64,000 bases of DNA from UBA6398 sp963660485 (GCA_963660485.1 CAVKYH010000001.1:186001-250000), one strand, 5' to 3'; counted from the stretch's first letter, positions 9,120 to 17,228 are shown. Notes: generated from the sequence alone by a model not told the origin. Numbers and translations are program-made.

Positions 9120-9156
9120 AAGCCCGGCTTTCAATCCATGAAGGCCGGGCTTTTTG
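9120..9156 (+). terminator. Rho-independent terminator of rho
   Basis: AGCCCGGC at 9121-9128 pairs with GCCGGGCT at 9144-9151, extended inward by TTTCA/TGAAG-type pairs, and is followed by a T run. It lies 18 bases past the rho stop, so rho itself is ended by an intrinsic hairpin. Confidence 0.85.
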
Positions 9157-9229
9157 TTTGTATAGCATAAATCATCGCCATCTTTCTTGCTATAAAACAG
9201 ACAAATAGAACAAAACTTTAAGTCAAGAT

Positions 9230-9346
9230 ACCAGGGCAAAACAAACATTTCCCCATAGAATATTTCCTTTTTGCGGCATCTCTTTCGTAAAGAAGTCCGA
9301 TTAGTTCGCCAAGAAATCCGATGTGTTTTCCCAAAACACCTGATGT
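9230..9346. repeat. Conserved flank of the repeat element, copy 1
   Basis: This stretch is clearly homologous to 34300-34411: long blocks are identical (for example TTTTTGCGGCATCTCTTTCG and TTTTCCCAAAACACCTGATG), with scattered substitutions between. It leads directly into the inverted-repeat array. The minus-strand frame through it is open in both copies, but the differences change amino acids as often as not, so I do not treat it as coding. Confidence 0.75.
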
Positions 9347-9620
9347 GTTTGTCTTACTTCGGCCGAAGTAAACACGTTGAACGGCCGAAGTAAGCACGTT
9401 GAACGGCCGAAGTAAGCACGTTGAACGGCCGAAGTAAGACAAACTGAACGGACGAAAAAGAAATTTGAACGGACGAAATAAACAATTTGAACGCACGAAG
9501 TAAATCGTTTGAACGCACGAAAGAAACCGTTGAACGTACGAAGTAAACACGTTGAACGTACGAAGTAAACACGTTGAACGTACGAAGTAAGCACGTTGAA
9601 CGTACGAAGTAAGACAAGTA
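9347..9620. repeat. Tandem array of 22-bp units with a 19-bp inverted repeat
   Basis: The array opens with GTTTGTCTTACTTCGGCCG (9347-9365), which contains a perfect 18-bp palindrome at 9354-9371. Eleven units of 21-23 bp follow from 9379, each of the form GAACGnnnGAAGTAA plus a seven-base tail usually ending CACGTT. The nnn triplet is GCC in units 1-3, GAC in 4-5, CAC in 6-7 and TAC in 8-11. The GCC block and the TAC block both end in a GACAA tail instead of CACGTT. The complement of the opening 19-mer occurs at 9426-9444, so the first block alone forms an inverted-repeat unit, as in the second copy at 34.4 kb. The period is about two helical turns. Confidence 0.9.
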
Positions 9621-9732
9621 TTAAGGCTCTGTCAAGGAAAAAAGACAGGTGTTTGGAACAAACACACGGGTACATTCTCAAAACACACGCACTCTTTCTG
9701 ACAAACCCATGGGCACTCTCTGCCGAAAGACA

Positions 9733-9771
9733 ATAAAAAAGTGCCGTATGAATTTATCATACGACACCTTT
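9733..9771 (-). terminator. Terminator of the thrS-infC-rpmI-rplT unit
   Basis: On the minus strand GTGTCGTATGA pairs with TCATACGGCAC around a short AT loop, with two G-U pairs, and is followed by six T residues. It lies 20 bases past the rplT stop. Confidence 0.8.
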
Positions 9772-9790
9772 AAGAGTATATAAGAATTTC

Positions 9791-10135
9791 TTACTTCACC
9801 TTTGCAACGATAGCGCTGAAAGCTTTGGGATCATTGATAGCAAGGTCTGCAAGAACCTTACGGTTGATTTCGATACCAGCCTTGTGAAGCGCACCCATAA
9901 GCTGTGAATAAGAGAAACCTTCAAGGCGGGCAGCAGCGTTGATACGTTGAATCCAAAGAGCGCGGAACTCGCGTTTCTTTGCACGACGGTCTCTGAACGC
10001 ATAAGTCAAACCTTTTTCATAGGTGTTTTTGGCAACGGTCCAAACGTTTTTGCGCGCGCCAAAATAACCTCTGGTCTTCTTTAATATTTTCTTTCTCTTG
10101 TTACGTGATGCTACGTGATTTACTGATCTTGGCAT
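9791..10135 (-). CDS. rplT: 50S ribosomal protein L20
   Basis: A 114-residue basic protein with the expected L20 sequence from its first residues (MPRSVN, RKKILKKTRGYFGARKN, ALWIQRINAAAR). It binds 23S rRNA early in large-subunit assembly. In several bacteria L20 also represses its own operon by binding the messenger. It is the last gene of the conserved infC-rpmI-rplT set, with the terminator directly after it. Length is normal. Confidence 0.98.
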   Translation of the reverse strand: MPRSVNHVASRNKRKKILKKTRGYFGARKNVWTVAKNTYEKGLTYAFRDRRAKKREFRALWIQRINAAARLEGFSYSQLMGALHKAGIEINRKVLADLAINDPKAFSAIVAKVK

Positions 10136-10218
10136 TTTGTTTTGTGTTTTTGAATGTCAGCGCCGTGATTGTTCTACGGACTTTTGGGCTGTACACTCGG
10201 GTTAATGATGTTGTTTGA

Positions 10219-10416
10219 TTAACGCTTAAGCAAAAGTTCGCGAACTTGTTTTACATTCGATTTGTCAACAAGAGCAACGTGATCCAAGTTGCGTTTCTGC
10301 TTCTTTGTCTTCTTCGTCAAGATGTGGCTATGAAAAGCGTGATGACGTTTGATTTTACCTGTCGCGGTGAACGAGAATCTCTTCTTAGCACCGGAATTGG
10401 TCTTTTGTTTTGGCAT
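10219..10416 (-). CDS. rpmI: 50S ribosomal protein L35
   Basis: A 65-residue basic protein of normal L35 length with typical motifs (MPKQKTNSGAKKRF, HHAFHSHILTKKTKKQKRNL). It is a structural protein of the large subunit. It lies between infC and rplT, as in most bacteria, with 78 and 83 bases of spacing on either side. Confidence 0.98.
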   Translation of the reverse strand: MPKQKTNSGAKKRFSFTATGKIKRHHAFHSHILTKKTKKQKRNLDHVALVDKSNVKQVRELLLKR

Positions 10417-10494
10417 TTTACTTTATGTTTTGATGTTTTTATAATAGCGCGCGCAACGTATACCAACTACGTTTACACGACACATTTCCATTCT

Positions 10495-11130
10495 TTATTC
10501 TCCTTCGATAGTCGGAGCCTTGTATTCTTTGGGAGCCTTTGCCTTGGGAGATTTCTTTTCCTCCTTCACAGCAACTTCCGACGGCTTGCTCTCGCCGTTG
10601 CTCTTGCTCACCTTCTTGGGGCTTATGAATATTGTCATTCGTTTTTCCTCCAATACAGGCATCTGCTCCACTTTTCCGTATTCCTCCAAATCGCTCGCAA
10701 ATCTCAGAAGCAAAACTTCGCCTTGTTCTTTGAACAATATACTGCGACCTTTGAAAAACACATAAGCCTTTACTTTGTTCCCGTCGGAGAGAAAACCTTT
10801 GGCATGCTTCAATTTGAAATTATAGTCATGGTCATCGGTTTGCGGTCCGAAGCGAATCTCCTTCACATCAATTTTAACCTGCTTGGCTTTCATCTCTTTC
10901 TGATGTTTCTTCTGTTGATAGAGAAACTTGGAGTAGTCTATCAACCGGCAAACAGGGGGATCTGCATTCGGGGATATTTCCACCAAATCCAAATTTTCCC
11001 GTTGCGCCATAGCTATAGCCTGATGCGTAGGCATTACCGTGGGAGCTATGTTGTCGCCAACCACACGTACTTCACGTACATGTATTTGTTCGTTTATGCG
11101 ATATTTGTTTTTAAGTTTATCGTTCTTCAT
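10495..11130 (-). CDS. infC: Translation initiation factor IF-3
   Basis: A 211-residue IF-3. The N-terminal domain is recognised by RINEQIHVREVRVVGDN and the linker and C-terminal domain by VKEIRFGPQTDDHDYNFKLKHAKGFL. The last ~35 residues are a lysine/glutamate/proline-rich tail absent from the ~180-residue E. coli protein and common in Bacteroidetes. IF-3 controls start-codon selection and keeps the 30S subunit free. The start codon is ATG, not the rare AUU used for self-control in E. coli. A promoter box overlaps the thrS stop codon, and two hairpins fill the short leader. Confidence 0.97.
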   Translation of the reverse strand: MKNDKLKNKYRINEQIHVREVRVVGDNIAPTVMPTHQAIAMAQRENLDLVEISPNADPPVCRLIDYSKFLYQQKKHQKEMKAKQVKIDVKEIRFGPQTDDHDYNFKLKHAKGFLSDGNKVKAYVFFKGRSILFKEQGEVLLLRFASDLEEYGKVEQMPVLEEKRMTIFISPKKVSKSNGESKPSEVAVKEEKKSPKAKAPKEYKAPTIEGE

Positions 11131-11179
11131 TCAGAGTAATTTGTAGTCTGAAGTTCCGCCCTTTTTATAGGGCGGAACT
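11130..11179 (-). promoter_or_regulatory. Two-hairpin leader of infC
   Basis: Between thrS and infC a perfect 10-bp stem (AGTTCCGCCC at 11152-11161, complement at 11170-11179) with an AT-rich loop is followed by TCAGACT and not by a U-run, so it is not a standard terminator. A second, smaller stem (TTCAGA/TCTGAA, 11130-11135 with 11147-11152) ends on the first base of the infC start codon. The two stems share base 11152 and could be alternatives or stacked. I infer a translational control element, possibly for L20 or IF-3 feedback, but no protein-binding site is proven. Confidence 0.5.
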
Positions 11180-11190
11180 CAAACCGGCTG

Positions 11191-11198
11191 CAAATTTA
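11191..11198 (-). promoter_or_regulatory. Bacteroidetes -7 box for infC overlapping the thrS stop
   Basis: CAAATTTA on the plus strand is TAAATTTG on the minus strand, a match to TAnnTTTG. Its first three bases are the TAA stop of thrS. Transcription would begin near 11186, just before the leader hairpins of infC, so ribosomal-protein genes can be expressed without thrS. Confidence 0.5.
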
Positions 11199-13139
11199 AT
11201 ACTTATTTGTTTCTTGGAGAACTTCTTGGCTGATTTTATCTGCAAAATCCTCAAATTTCATTGCGCCTTGGTCGCCTACGCCTTGTTTGCGCACTGCAAT
11301 CGTGCCGTTTGCTTCTTCTTTTTCGCCAACAATGAGCAGATAAGGAATATGTTGCATTTCGTTGTCGCGTATCTTGCGTCCGATTTTTTCGCTACGGGCA
11401 TCTATTTCTACGCGAACATTGTGCTCGTCGAGATATTGTCTCACTTTTTCAGCATAGTCATTGTATTTGTCGGAAATCGGAAGTACGACAGCCTGCACCG
11501 GAGTAAGCCAGAGAGGGAAGTGTCCGCAAGTATGCTCAATAAGAACTGCGACAAATCTTTCAAGCGAGCCGAAAGGAGCGCGGTGTATCATGACGGGGCG
11601 ATGCTTTTCATTGTCGTCGCCCATATATTCAAGCCCGAAGCGTTCTGGTAGGTTGTAGTCTACTTGAATTGTGCCCAATTGCCAACGGCGTCCAATGGCG
11701 TCTTTTACCATGAAGTCGAGTTTCGGGCCGTAGAAAGCTGCTTCGCCATATTCTATATGCGCATTCAGTCCTTTTTCTTTGCATGCTTCAATAATTGCAT
11801 TCTCGGCTTTTTCCCAATTCTCGTCGCTACCGATGTATTTGCTATGGTCTTTTTGGTCGCGAAGTGAGATCTGCGCTTCAAAAGACTCGAATTTCAGCGC
11901 ATGGAAAATAATCATAATAATGTCCATTACGCGCAAGAATTCCGACTTCACCTGATCGGGACGGCAGAATATGTGGGCGTCGTCCTGCGTAAAGCCGCGC
12001 ACTCTTGTCAATCCGTGAAGTTCGCCGCTTTGTTCGTAGCGATAAACCGTTCCGAACTCTGCAATACGCAATGGGAGGTCTTTGTATGAACGCGGTTTGC
12101 GCGCATAAACTTCGCAGTGGTGGGGGCAGTTCATCGGTTTCAGCATATATTCTTCGCCTTCTTCGGGAGTATGTATCGGCTGGAACGAATCTTTTCCGTA
12201 TTTAGCGTAGTGGCCGGAAGTTACATAGAGTTGTTTGCTTCCGATGTGCGGGGTGATTACCTGCAGATAGCCAAAGCGATGTTGTATGCGTTTGAGGAAA
12301 TTTGTAAGTTGCTCGCGGAGCATTGTTCCTTTGGGCAACCAGATTGGAAGTCCTTTTCCCACGCGCTCGGAGAACATGAACAGTTCCATTTCCTTGCCTA
12401 TTTTTCTGTGGTCGCGTTTCTTTGCTTCTTCAAGGAGGGCGAGATATTCGTCAAGCATCTTTTTCTTGGGGAAAGAGATGCCGTAGATACGTGTCATCTG
12501 CGGATTTTTTGCATCTCCGCGCCAGAAAGCCGCGCTGATAGCCATTACTTTTACGGCTTTGATGGGAGTTGTATCAACCAAGTGCGGACCACGGCAAAGA
12601 TCCACATAGCTACCTTGTTGATAGATTGTGATATTTCCGTCTTCAAGTTCGCTTATGAGTTCGCATTTATAGGTCTGTCCTTTTGATTGGAACATTTCCA
12701 GCGCATCGGCTTTTGAAATGTTTTTACGAACGAGTTTCTCCTTGCGTTTCAGGAGTTCCTGCATTTTCTGTTCTATCTTCACGAAATCGCTTTCGCGTAT
12801 CACGGTGCCCTCGGGTGGGGTTACGTCGTAATAATAACCGCTTTCAATAGCCGGGCCAATGCCGAATTGTGTGCCGGGGAAGAGTTCCTGTACGGCTTCT
12901 GCCATGAGGTGGGCTGATGTATGCCAAAAAGTATGTTTACCTTCTTCGTCGTCCCAGGTCAATATCTGAACTGTGGTGCTTTCTTCAATAGGGCGGCTAA
13001 GATCTTCTACGTCGTTGCCAACTTTTATTGCCAACGCATTCTTCGCCAATTGCGGAGAAATTCCTTCTGCGATTTCAAGTCCCGTTACTCCTTCGTTGTA
13101 TTGTTTTTTGGAGCCGTCGGGAAAAGTCAATTCTATCAT
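11196..13139 (-). CDS. thrS: Threonine--tRNA ligase
   Basis: A 647-residue class II synthetase that charges tRNA-Thr. It has an N-terminal TGS domain (1-60), the editing domain with HTFWHTSAHLMAEA (about 75-85) and the HxxxH plus CRGPH zinc-like site, the catalytic core and the anticodon-binding domain. The active-site zinc ligands are the Cys of MNCPHH (about 337) and histidines of later motifs. Motif 2 YRYEQSGELHGL and motif 3 HRAPFGSLER are intact. Full length, with its own promoter about 75 bases upstream. Confidence 0.98.
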   Translation of the reverse strand: MIELTFPDGSKKQYNEGVTGLEIAEGISPQLAKNALAIKVGNDVEDLSRPIEESTTVQILTWDDEEGKHTFWHTSAHLMAEAVQELFPGTQFGIGPAIESGYYYDVTPPEGTVIRESDFVKIEQKMQELLKRKEKLVRKNISKADALEMFQSKGQTYKCELISELEDGNITIYQQGSYVDLCRGPHLVDTTPIKAVKVMAISAAFWRGDAKNPQMTRIYGISFPKKKMLDEYLALLEEAKKRDHRKIGKEMELFMFSERVGKGLPIWLPKGTMLREQLTNFLKRIQHRFGYLQVITPHIGSKQLYVTSGHYAKYGKDSFQPIHTPEEGEEYMLKPMNCPHHCEVYARKPRSYKDLPLRIAEFGTVYRYEQSGELHGLTRVRGFTQDDAHIFCRPDQVKSEFLRVMDIIMIIFHALKFESFEAQISLRDQKDHSKYIGSDENWEKAENAIIEACKEKGLNAHIEYGEAAFYGPKLDFMVKDAIGRRWQLGTIQVDYNLPERFGLEYMGDDNEKHRPVMIHRAPFGSLERFVAVLIEHTCGHFPLWLTPVQAVVLPISDKYNDYAEKVRQYLDEHNVRVEIDARSEKIGRKIRDNEMQHIPYLLIVGEKEEANGTIAVRKQGVGDQGAMKFEDFADKISQEVLQETNKY

Positions 13140-13216
13140 GGTTGATATTATTTGTAGTTGTCTTTGTTTTGAAAAGCCAGCCGCACACCGCGTTCCGGCT
13201 TGTATTCATTTGGCTG

Positions 13217-13224
13217 CAAAGGTA
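13217..13224 (-). promoter_or_regulatory. Bacteroidetes -7 box for thrS
   Basis: CAAAGGTA (TACCTTTG on the minus strand) fits TAnnTTTG. A CAAA at 13248-13251 could be the upstream TTTG element at the same 23-base spacing seen for the his promoter. The leader would be about 73 nt; I see no T-box features in it. Confidence 0.55.
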
Positions 13225-13404
13225 ATGATTTTATTCGTATCAAGATACAAACGCGATTCATTTTAATAGGAAAACAAACTATATGGGGCAAACGAAAAAC
13301 AGGCTCTAATAATATATATGAATATAGCCGCCGTTGCATGCTCAAAAACTGCAATTTTAAGCCCGTTATGCGTTGGATTTTAGATAGCTCAAATTGAACG
13401 TTTT

Positions 13405-13463
13405 ACGATGTCAGACATAATTTAAACAAGATGCCTTGGAATTTAAATTATGTCTGACATCGT
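13405..13463. repeat. Mosaic palindrome family, copy 1
   Basis: Perfect 22-bp arms (beginning ACGATGTCAGACATAA at 13405 and ending at 13426; complement 13442-13463) enclose a 15-base loop with the word GATGCCTTGGA. The arm word ACGATGTCAGACATAATTTAAA and the loop word recur at other intergenic sites in the window. It lies between divergent promoters. Confidence 0.9.
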
Positions 13464-13666
13464 TTTTCCGAGAACCGATATCGTAAAAAGTCTTAGCCAA
13501 CAAGCATTTTTGTGCCTCGCAAATGCCCCACGAAAAATGCCGGAAAAGTGTGTTTCTATACTCTTACTTGTTTGTCAAAACAAGCCACAAGTTGCAAATT
13601 TCAAGTAAAAGGGATTGAGTAACCAATATATGGGTTGACCAATAGCCACATTACGCATAAAATTAC

Positions 13667-13674
13667 TACTTTTG
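13667..13674 (+). promoter_or_regulatory. Bacteroidetes -7 box for the ThiE-like/prs operon
   Basis: TACTTTTG fits TAnnTTTG and lies 33 bases before the chosen ATG at 13707. Confidence 0.55.
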
Positions 13675-13706
13675 CAAAGCATTAGACGAACGAGGGGCTC
13701 GTGAAA

Positions 13707-14315
13707 ATGAAATTGATAGTTGTAACAAGACCTGAGTATTTCGTTGTGGAGCATCTTTTGATTAAAGAACTCTTCAACGAGGGGCTTGATATTCTTCATT
13801 TGCGAAAGCCCAACGGCGATGCTTCTTCATGCGAAAGGCTACTGACACTTCTTCCCGATGAATGCCGAGAGAAAATCGTGGTTCACGACAATTTCGACTT
13901 AAAAGCAAAATACAAACTGATGGGAATACATCTCAATAGCAGGAATCCGGAAATCCCCAAGGGATATAAAGGGCAGGTTTCGTGTGTGTGTAAATCTTTT
14001 GAAGAAGTGAAGGACTACAAGCGCGATATGAAATACGTTTTTCTTAGTCCTATATTCAATAGCATCAATCCCGAAGAATTTTCCCCGCAATTCACTCACT
14101 CCCAACTTCGTGCTGCTTCCGACAAAGGCATTGTTGACAATAAGGTAATGGCGTATGGAGGAATTGGAACGGACAATGTGAAAAAACTTCGCGACTTGGG
14201 ATTTGGCGGCGTTGTGGTTTATGGCTCTTTGGCAACGAAGTTTGATGCCGTTTCCTCAACCGATTTCAAGGAATACATTGGCTATTTCAGACTTTTGCGC
14301 CGCGCAACAGAATAG
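13707..14315 (+). CDS. Thiamine phosphate synthase-like (ThiE/TenI family) protein
   Basis: A TIM-barrel protein of about 202 residues of the ThiE/TenI family. ThiE joins the thiazole and pyrimidine halves of thiamine. LHLRKP near residue 32, VHDNFDLA-like VVHDNFDL near 62, GIHLNSR near 75, FLSPIFNS near 113 and YGGIG with VVVYGSLA at the end follow the family plan. The usual GVHLGQ-D and TxTK phosphate features are altered, and no other thiamine gene is near, so the reaction is uncertain; a TenI-type thiazole aromatase or other role is possible. I chose the ATG at 13707 over the in-frame GTG at 13701. It leads an operon with prs, map, tsaD and the cinA-type gene. Confidence 0.7.
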   Translation: MKLIVVTRPEYFVVEHLLIKELFNEGLDILHLRKPNGDASSCERLLTLLPDECREKIVVHDNFDLKAKYKLMGIHLNSRNPEIPKGYKGQVSCVCKSFEEVKDYKRDMKYVFLSPIFNSINPEEFSPQFTHSQLRAASDKGIVDNKVMAYGGIGTDNVKKLRDLGFGGVVVYGSLATKFDAVSSTDFKEYIGYFRLLRRATE

Positions 14316-14347
14316 AAAACTAAAAACAGACAAAATATAATTTGAAA

Positions 14348-15286
14348 ATGAGCGAAAAACTTCCTTACATGGTTTTTTCAGGTACGAAAACAAAGTATCT
14401 TGCAGAAAAAATATGTGCATCTTTAGGATGCCCGTTGGGTAAACTACAAATAACAAAATTTGCAGACGGAGAGTTTGCTGTATCGTATGAAGAATCCATA
14501 AGAGGACGTGATGTGTTCTTGGTACAATCCACCTTCCCGAGTTCAGACAACTTGATGGAACTTTTGCTTATGATCGATGCCGCAAAACGTGCGTCGGCTC
14601 GCAATATAGTTGCCGTGATACCTTATTTTGGCTGGGCGCGTCAAGATCGTAAAGACAAACCGCGCGTTTGCATCGGTGCAAAACTTGTGGCAGATTTGCT
14701 GAGCGTTGCCGGAATCGACCGCATGATTACAATGGATCTTCATGCCGATCAGGAACAAGGCTTCTTTGATGTTCCGGTAGACCACCTCTATGCATCTACA
14801 ATAATGCTGCCCTACGTTACATCTCTGAACTTGAAGAATCTTTGCATCGCAACTCCCGACGTGGGCGGCTCAAAGCGCGCAAGCGTTTACGCAAAATATT
14901 TTGATTGCCCGCTCGTTCTCTGCAACAAGACCCGCAAATGCGCTAATATCGTGAGCGAAATGCAGGTGATCGGCGATGTGAAAGGAATGGACGTAATACT
15001 TGTTGACGACATCGTGGACACAGCAGGCACAATCACCATGGCTGCAAATCTTATGAAAGAAAAAGGCGCCAATTCCGTGCGTGCAATAGCTTCCCACTGC
15101 GTGATGTCGGGTCCTGCAAGCGAGCGTATCCAAGATTCCGCAATCGAAGAAATGGTGTTCACCGACAGTATTCCTTATTCCAACCGTTGCGCAAAAGTTA
15201 AGCAGCTTACCGTAGCAGATATGTTTGCCGAGACAATTCGCCGCGTGGAAAACAACGAATCAATATCCGACCAGTATCTCGTATAA
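14348..15286 (+). CDS. prs: Ribose-phosphate pyrophosphokinase
   Basis: A 312-residue PRPP synthetase, which makes PRPP for nucleotide, histidine and tryptophan synthesis. The N-terminal FADGE (about 40-44), the metal/ATP motif DLHADQEQGFFD (about 130), the flexible-loop region after TPDVGG, and the PRPP loop VDDIVDTAGTI (about 218-228) are all present. The start is the ATG at 14348; an in-frame TTG at 14342 is less likely. It follows the ThiE-like gene by 32 bases and precedes map by 26. PRPP is also the precursor for the his genes at the left of the window. Confidence 0.97.
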   Translation: MSEKLPYMVFSGTKTKYLAEKICASLGCPLGKLQITKFADGEFAVSYEESIRGRDVFLVQSTFPSSDNLMELLLMIDAAKRASARNIVAVIPYFGWARQDRKDKPRVCIGAKLVADLLSVAGIDRMITMDLHADQEQGFFDVPVDHLYASTIMLPYVTSLNLKNLCIATPDVGGSKRASVYAKYFDCPLVLCNKTRKCANIVSEMQVIGDVKGMDVILVDDIVDTAGTITMAANLMKEKGANSVRAIASHCVMSGPASERIQDSAIEEMVFTDSIPYSNRCAKVKQLTVADMFAETIRRVENNESISDQYLV

Positions 15287-15312
15287 ACGAAGCAGGAAAA
15301 ATATCCGTAGTA

Positions 15313-16173
15313 ATGAGTAGAAAACGTAGAAGACTTTGGACAGTCCCCGAGGGCGTAGAACCTACCGAGGTGGAACGCCGTATGATGGCTGCCGAAGAAA
15401 GCGGTGCGGAAGTGCCGTCTCGTAAACTCATAAAGACAGAAGAACAAATCGAAGGCATTCGCCTTAGCGGCATGGTGAATACCGGTGTGCTCGATGCGGT
15501 AGCTGCGCAAATCCATGCGGGTATGTCTACCGAAGAAATCGACCGCATTGTTTACGAATACACAATAGCTCACGGCGCAATCCCTGCTCCGCTTCACTAC
15601 GAGGGCTTTCCTAAAAGCGTTTGCACGAGTATTAACGAGGTTGTCTGTCATGGCATTCCCAATAAATTCGAAATTCTAAAAGAAGGCGACATAATAAACG
15701 TTGACGTGTCCACCATACTTAACGGATATTTCAGCGACGCATCGCGAATGTTTGTCATCGGAAAAACCACTCCCGAGAAACAGCGTCTCGTTGACTGTGC
15801 CCGTGAATGCCTTGAGGTAGGAATGGAAGCCGCCAAGCCTTATGGATTTCTCAGTGATATAGGCTATGCAATTACCAAGCACGCCCATGCAGCCGGTTTC
15901 TCGGTTGTGCGCGATTTGTGCGGTCATGGCGTGGGTTTGGAGTTTCATGAAGACCCCGATGTGGAACACTATGCAAAGAAACCGGGACGTGGCATGATGC
16001 TTGTGCCGGGAATGGTGTTTACAATAGAACCTATGATAAACATGGGCGATTGGCATGTGTTTATTGACGCAGCTGACAATTGGACTGTAATATCTGAAGA
16101 CGAATTGCCAAGCGCGCAGTGGGAACATACTTTCGTAATGCGCGAACATGGATTGGAGATATTAACACAATGA
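15313..16173 (+). CDS. map: Methionine aminopeptidase, type I
   Basis: A 286-residue metallopeptidase that removes the N-terminal methionine of new proteins. The five metal ligands are visible: NVDVS and FSDASRMF (two aspartates, about 134-146), GHGVGLEFHE (His, about 207), TIEPMI (Glu, about 239) and WEHTFVM (Glu, about 270). A 40-residue N-terminal extension rich in Arg and Glu precedes the catalytic domain, with KLIKTEEQIEGIRLSG marking its start. It is 26 bases after prs and 10 before tsaD. Confidence 0.96.
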   Translation: MSRKRRRLWTVPEGVEPTEVERRMMAAEESGAEVPSRKLIKTEEQIEGIRLSGMVNTGVLDAVAAQIHAGMSTEEIDRIVYEYTIAHGAIPAPLHYEGFPKSVCTSINEVVCHGIPNKFEILKEGDIINVDVSTILNGYFSDASRMFVIGKTTPEKQRLVDCARECLEVGMEAAKPYGFLSDIGYAITKHAHAAGFSVVRDLCGHGVGLEFHEDPDVEHYAKKPGRGMMLVPGMVFTIEPMINMGDWHVFIDAADNWTVISEDELPSAQWEHTFVMREHGLEILTQ

Positions 16174-16183
16174 CTTTGGGATA

Positions 16184-17218
16184 ATGGCTAAAGACAAAAT
16201 AACTATATTGGGAATCGAATCCAGTTGCGACGATACTTCGGCTGCAGTTGTTCAAGACGGTTATCTTTTGAGCAATGTTACGGCTTCGCAGGCTGTGCAT
16301 GAGGCTTACGGCGGAGTAGTGCCGGAACTTGCCTCGCGCGCCCATGAGAAAAACATTGTTCCTACGGTTGACCAGGCACTTAAACGTGCCGGAGTTTCCG
16401 TGGAAGACCTTTCGGCGGTTGCCGTTACGCTTGGTCCGGGACTTATGGGGTCTCTGCTCGTGGGTGTATCGTTTGCCAAAGGACTTGCCGTGTCTCAGAG
16501 TTTGCCTCTCGTTGAAGTAAACCATTTGCAGGGGCACATTCTTGCGCATTTCATTCGTACCCGCGATGAGGAAGCCCATATTCCAGAATTGCCGTTTCTT
16601 TGTTTGCTTGTAAGCGGCGGCAATTCTCAAATCGTCAAGGTTAATTCTTACAACAACATGGAGATTCTCGGGCAGACGATAGACGATGCTGCCGGTGAAG
16701 CCATTGACAAATGTTCCAAAGTCATGGGGCTGGGATATCCCGGCGGTCCGATTATAGATAGGCTTGCACGAAAAGGCGATCCTAATGCTTTTCATTTCAG
16801 CAAGCCCGTAATTCCCGACTACAATTACAGTTTCAGCGGATTGAAAACGTCGTTTTTGTACGAACTGAAGAAGTTTGTGAAAGACGATCCTAATTTTGTG
16901 GAACATCACAAAGAAGATCTTGCAGCTTCGCTTGAGCATACGATAGTTGAAATATTGATGAAGAAACTCGAAAAAGCGGTTGCCGACACCGGTATCAAGC
17001 GTGTGGCGGTTGCTGGTGGAGTTTCGGCTAACACAGGTTTGCGCCAGGCTTTTCAAAACGAGGCGGAAACGAAAGGGTGGGAGGTTTTCATTCCCAAATT
17101 CAGCTATACCACGGATAATGCAGCCATGATTGCTACGGCGGCATATTTCAAATATTTGGATAAAGACTTTTGCGATATAGCAAAGCCTGCTTATTCACGT
17201 GTTAAGATAAATAGTTAA
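16184..17218 (+). CDS. tsaD: tRNA N6-threonylcarbamoyladenosine transferase TsaD
   Basis: A 344-residue ASKHA-fold enzyme that transfers threonylcarbamoyl to A37 of ANN-decoding tRNAs. LGIESSCDDTSAA (about 6-18) is the phosphate-1 motif. The metal histidines are in VNHLQGHILAHF (about 112-122). SGGNSQIV near 145, GYPGGP near 185 and the late aspartate in TTDNAAMIA (about 308) complete the site. The residue after SGGx is Asn where E. coli has His, a minor variation. Partners TsaB, TsaC and TsaE are not in the window. It is tightly spaced with map and the next gene. Confidence 0.97.
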   Translation: MAKDKITILGIESSCDDTSAAVVQDGYLLSNVTASQAVHEAYGGVVPELASRAHEKNIVPTVDQALKRAGVSVEDLSAVAVTLGPGLMGSLLVGVSFAKGLAVSQSLPLVEVNHLQGHILAHFIRTRDEEAHIPELPFLCLLVSGGNSQIVKVNSYNNMEILGQTIDDAAGEAIDKCSKVMGLGYPGGPIIDRLARKGDPNAFHFSKPVIPDYNYSFSGLKTSFLYELKKFVKDDPNFVEHHKEDLAASLEHTIVEILMKKLEKAVADTGIKRVAVAGGVSANTGLRQAFQNEAETKGWEVFIPKFSYTTDNAAMIATAAYFKYLDKDFCDIAKPAYSRVKINS

Positions 17219-17228
17219 ATATATAAAT

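Larger units (their letters stand above)
9103..9790. other. Intergenic region rho / rplT
   Basis: A 688-base region between the converging rho and thrS-infC-rpmI-rplT units. It holds the rho terminator, the repeat element and array described separately, about 110 bases (9621-9730) where I see nothing, and the rplT terminator. Confidence 0.7.
13140..13706. other. Divergent intergenic region thrS / ThiE-like gene
   Basis: A 567-base region between divergent genes. It holds a promoter box for each side and one member of the palindromic repeat family at 13405-13463. No gene end lies here, so the palindrome cannot be a terminator for either unit. I see nothing else in it. Confidence 0.65.

Noticed and set aside
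9347..9620. CRISPR-like array
   Set aside because: The units are directly adjacent with no unique spacers and no cas genes are near; it is a tandem array.
9218..9681. Several overlapping minus-strand open frames rich in Arg-Ser-Thr-Cys-Leu-Leu repeats
   Set aside because: They are translations of the 22-bp DNA repeats in all frames; the period is not a multiple of three, so the peptide pattern cycles through frames. Similar frames appear at 34.2-34.6 kb for the same reason.
10246..11139. 297-codon plus-strand open frame across rpmI and infC
   Set aside because: Three secure genes and their promoter lie on the other strand; composition is Phe/Leu-rich as expected for antisense of Lys/Glu-rich proteins.
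13140..13216. T-box or other tRNA-sensing leader before thrS
   Set aside because: The leader is short, with no specifier-loop or antiterminator pattern; T-boxes are not expected in Bacteroidetes.
13675..13706. TPP riboswitch before the ThiE-like gene
   Set aside because: Only ~30 nt separate the promoter box from the ATG, too short for the aptamer, and its conserved CTGAGA-type core is absent.
16061..17056. 331-codon minus-strand open frame opposite tsaD
   Set aside because: It is antisense to a secure gene and has no family resemblance.
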